From the NCBI GenBank assembly GCA_012511005.1, contig JAAZGX010000269.1, positions 1-5,806 of the forward strand: a stretch of DNA of 5,806 nt, written 5' to 3'. A program made the position numbers and the translations under genes. Of the stretch, positions 5,330-5,806 are shown piece after piece; within the stretch, counting starts at the first letter, position 1; each line of letters opens with the position of its first letter. Source of the DNA: Clostridiales bacterium (GTDB taxonomy: Bacteria; Bacillota; Clostridia; Oscillospirales; Acutalibacteraceae). The notes under the pieces are model-generated. The model ran no database searches and had not been told where the DNA came from. It saw only the letters and a program-made list of their open reading frames with translations.

Positions 5330-5806
5330 AACACTTATAGACCGTCTTTATAAGCCGGAGTATCTCATAAAGTCGCCTCCGGCAGAAGACGGCAGCTATG
5401 ACGCTAAAAGAATATATGGAACATTATTAAAGTTCAGTTGGCCGGCCGCTTTAGAGGCGCTGCTTGTGGGCTTTATTTCTTTTGCTGACTCTGTTATGGT
5501 CGGTAAAGTAAGCTCTAACGCCATAGCGGCGGTAGGCGTTACTAATCAGCCGCGTTTCTTATTTTTCGCCGTATTTTTTGCCCTTAATGTCGGAGTAACG
5601 GCAATAGTCAGCAGGCGAAAGGGAGAAGAGGACAAAAAGCGGGCAAATCAGTGTATGGGGCAGTCGTTTACGCTTGCTATTATTCTTGGTATTGTTCTTT
5701 GTGCCGCTGCATTAGCGTTTGCCCGTCCGCTCATAAGTTTTGCGGGAGCAGACAGTGACATAATTGACGATGCCGTTATTTATTTTGAAATTACGATGTT
5801 AGGGCT
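5319..5806 (+). CDS. MATE family efflux transporter, N-terminal part (cut by window end)
   Basis: An open frame starts with ATG at 5319 and runs without a stop to the window edge, giving 162 complete codons. MATE transporters are inner-membrane antiporters of about 440-470 residues and 12 helices that export cationic compounds using Na+ or H+, so about the first third is present. The first helix region is FSWPAALEALLVGFISFADS (39-58), leading into VMVGKVSSNAIAAVGVTNQP (59-78), the classic 'D..MVG..G..AIAAVG...QP' motif. FFAVFFALNVGVTAIVSRRK (82-101) follows, then a loop and further helices at about 114-134 and 136-160. The N-terminus carries about 30 extra hydrophilic residues before the first helix. 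The start lies inside nadC in the +1 frame, with an 11-base overlap. ACGAG (5306-5310) is a modest ribosome binding site 8 bases upstream, so translational coupling to nadC is likely. The exported substrate cannot be told from the sequence. Confidence 0.93.
   Translation, partial: MKIKTLIDRLYKPEYLIKSPPAEDGSYDAKRIYGTLLKFSWPAALEALLVGFISFADSVMVGKVSSNAIAAVGVTNQPRFLFFAVFFALNVGVTAIVSRRKGEEDKKRANQCMGQSFTLAIILGIVLCAAALAFARPLISFAGADSDIIDDAVIYFEITMLG

Noticed and set aside
1..5806. Mobile elements, CRISPR arrays, tRNA or rRNA genes, phage or defence genes
   Set aside because: I saw no direct-repeat arrays, transposase motifs, terminal inverted repeats or cloverleaf sequences. All long open frames belong to ordinary metabolic, transport or RNA-modification families or the uncharacterised DUF421 family.

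Overview
The window is an ordinary chromosomal stretch of metabolic and transport genes, most likely from a low-GC, clostridial-type Firmicute, perhaps an anaerobic gut lineage. The grounds are AT-rich intergenic DNA, strong AGGAGG-like ribosome binding sites, two TTG start codons, a sigma-A type extended -10 promoter, and protein sequences that look clostridial (DUF421, QueT, a MATE transporter carrying a TNQPRFLFFAVFFALNVG-type motif). The lineage is inferred from sequence style, not from a search.

Layout. Positions 1-171 (+) hold the last 56 codons of a THUMP-type class I SAM-dependent RNA methyltransferase. After a 20-base gap lies a convergent DUF421/YetF-like membrane protein (192-875, -). 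An 86-base divergent intergenic region leads to queT (962-1468, +), a small membrane protein for uptake of a queuosine precursor. A strong intrinsic terminator (1487-1514) separates queT from the convergent glyA (1526-2767, -), serine hydroxymethyltransferase. The 215-base region between glyA and nadB carries a likely promoter for each. It also holds a GC hairpin with a U-rich tail inside the nadB leader. Then comes a tightly packed operon: nadB (2983-4452, +, L-aspartate oxidase), nadC (4466-5329, +, quinolinate phosphoribosyltransferase) and a MATE efflux transporter (5319 to the window edge, +). The MATE gene overlaps nadC by 11 bases and is cut by the window end.

How the genes fit together. 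NadB oxidises L-aspartate to iminoaspartate, and NadC turns quinolinate into nicotinate mononucleotide. The enzyme between them, quinolinate synthase NadA, is not in the window, although it often sits beside nadB and nadC. It must be elsewhere if the pathway is complete. QueT and GlyA are single-gene units for queuosine salvage and one-carbon/glycine metabolism.

I see no mobile element, CRISPR array, tRNA or rRNA, phage gene or defence system, and no convincing new biological system. The points most worth a second look are the attenuator-like leader of nadB, the NadB C-terminus that stops before the usual ESRG-type motif, the missing nadA, and the overlap of a MATE transporter with nadC.
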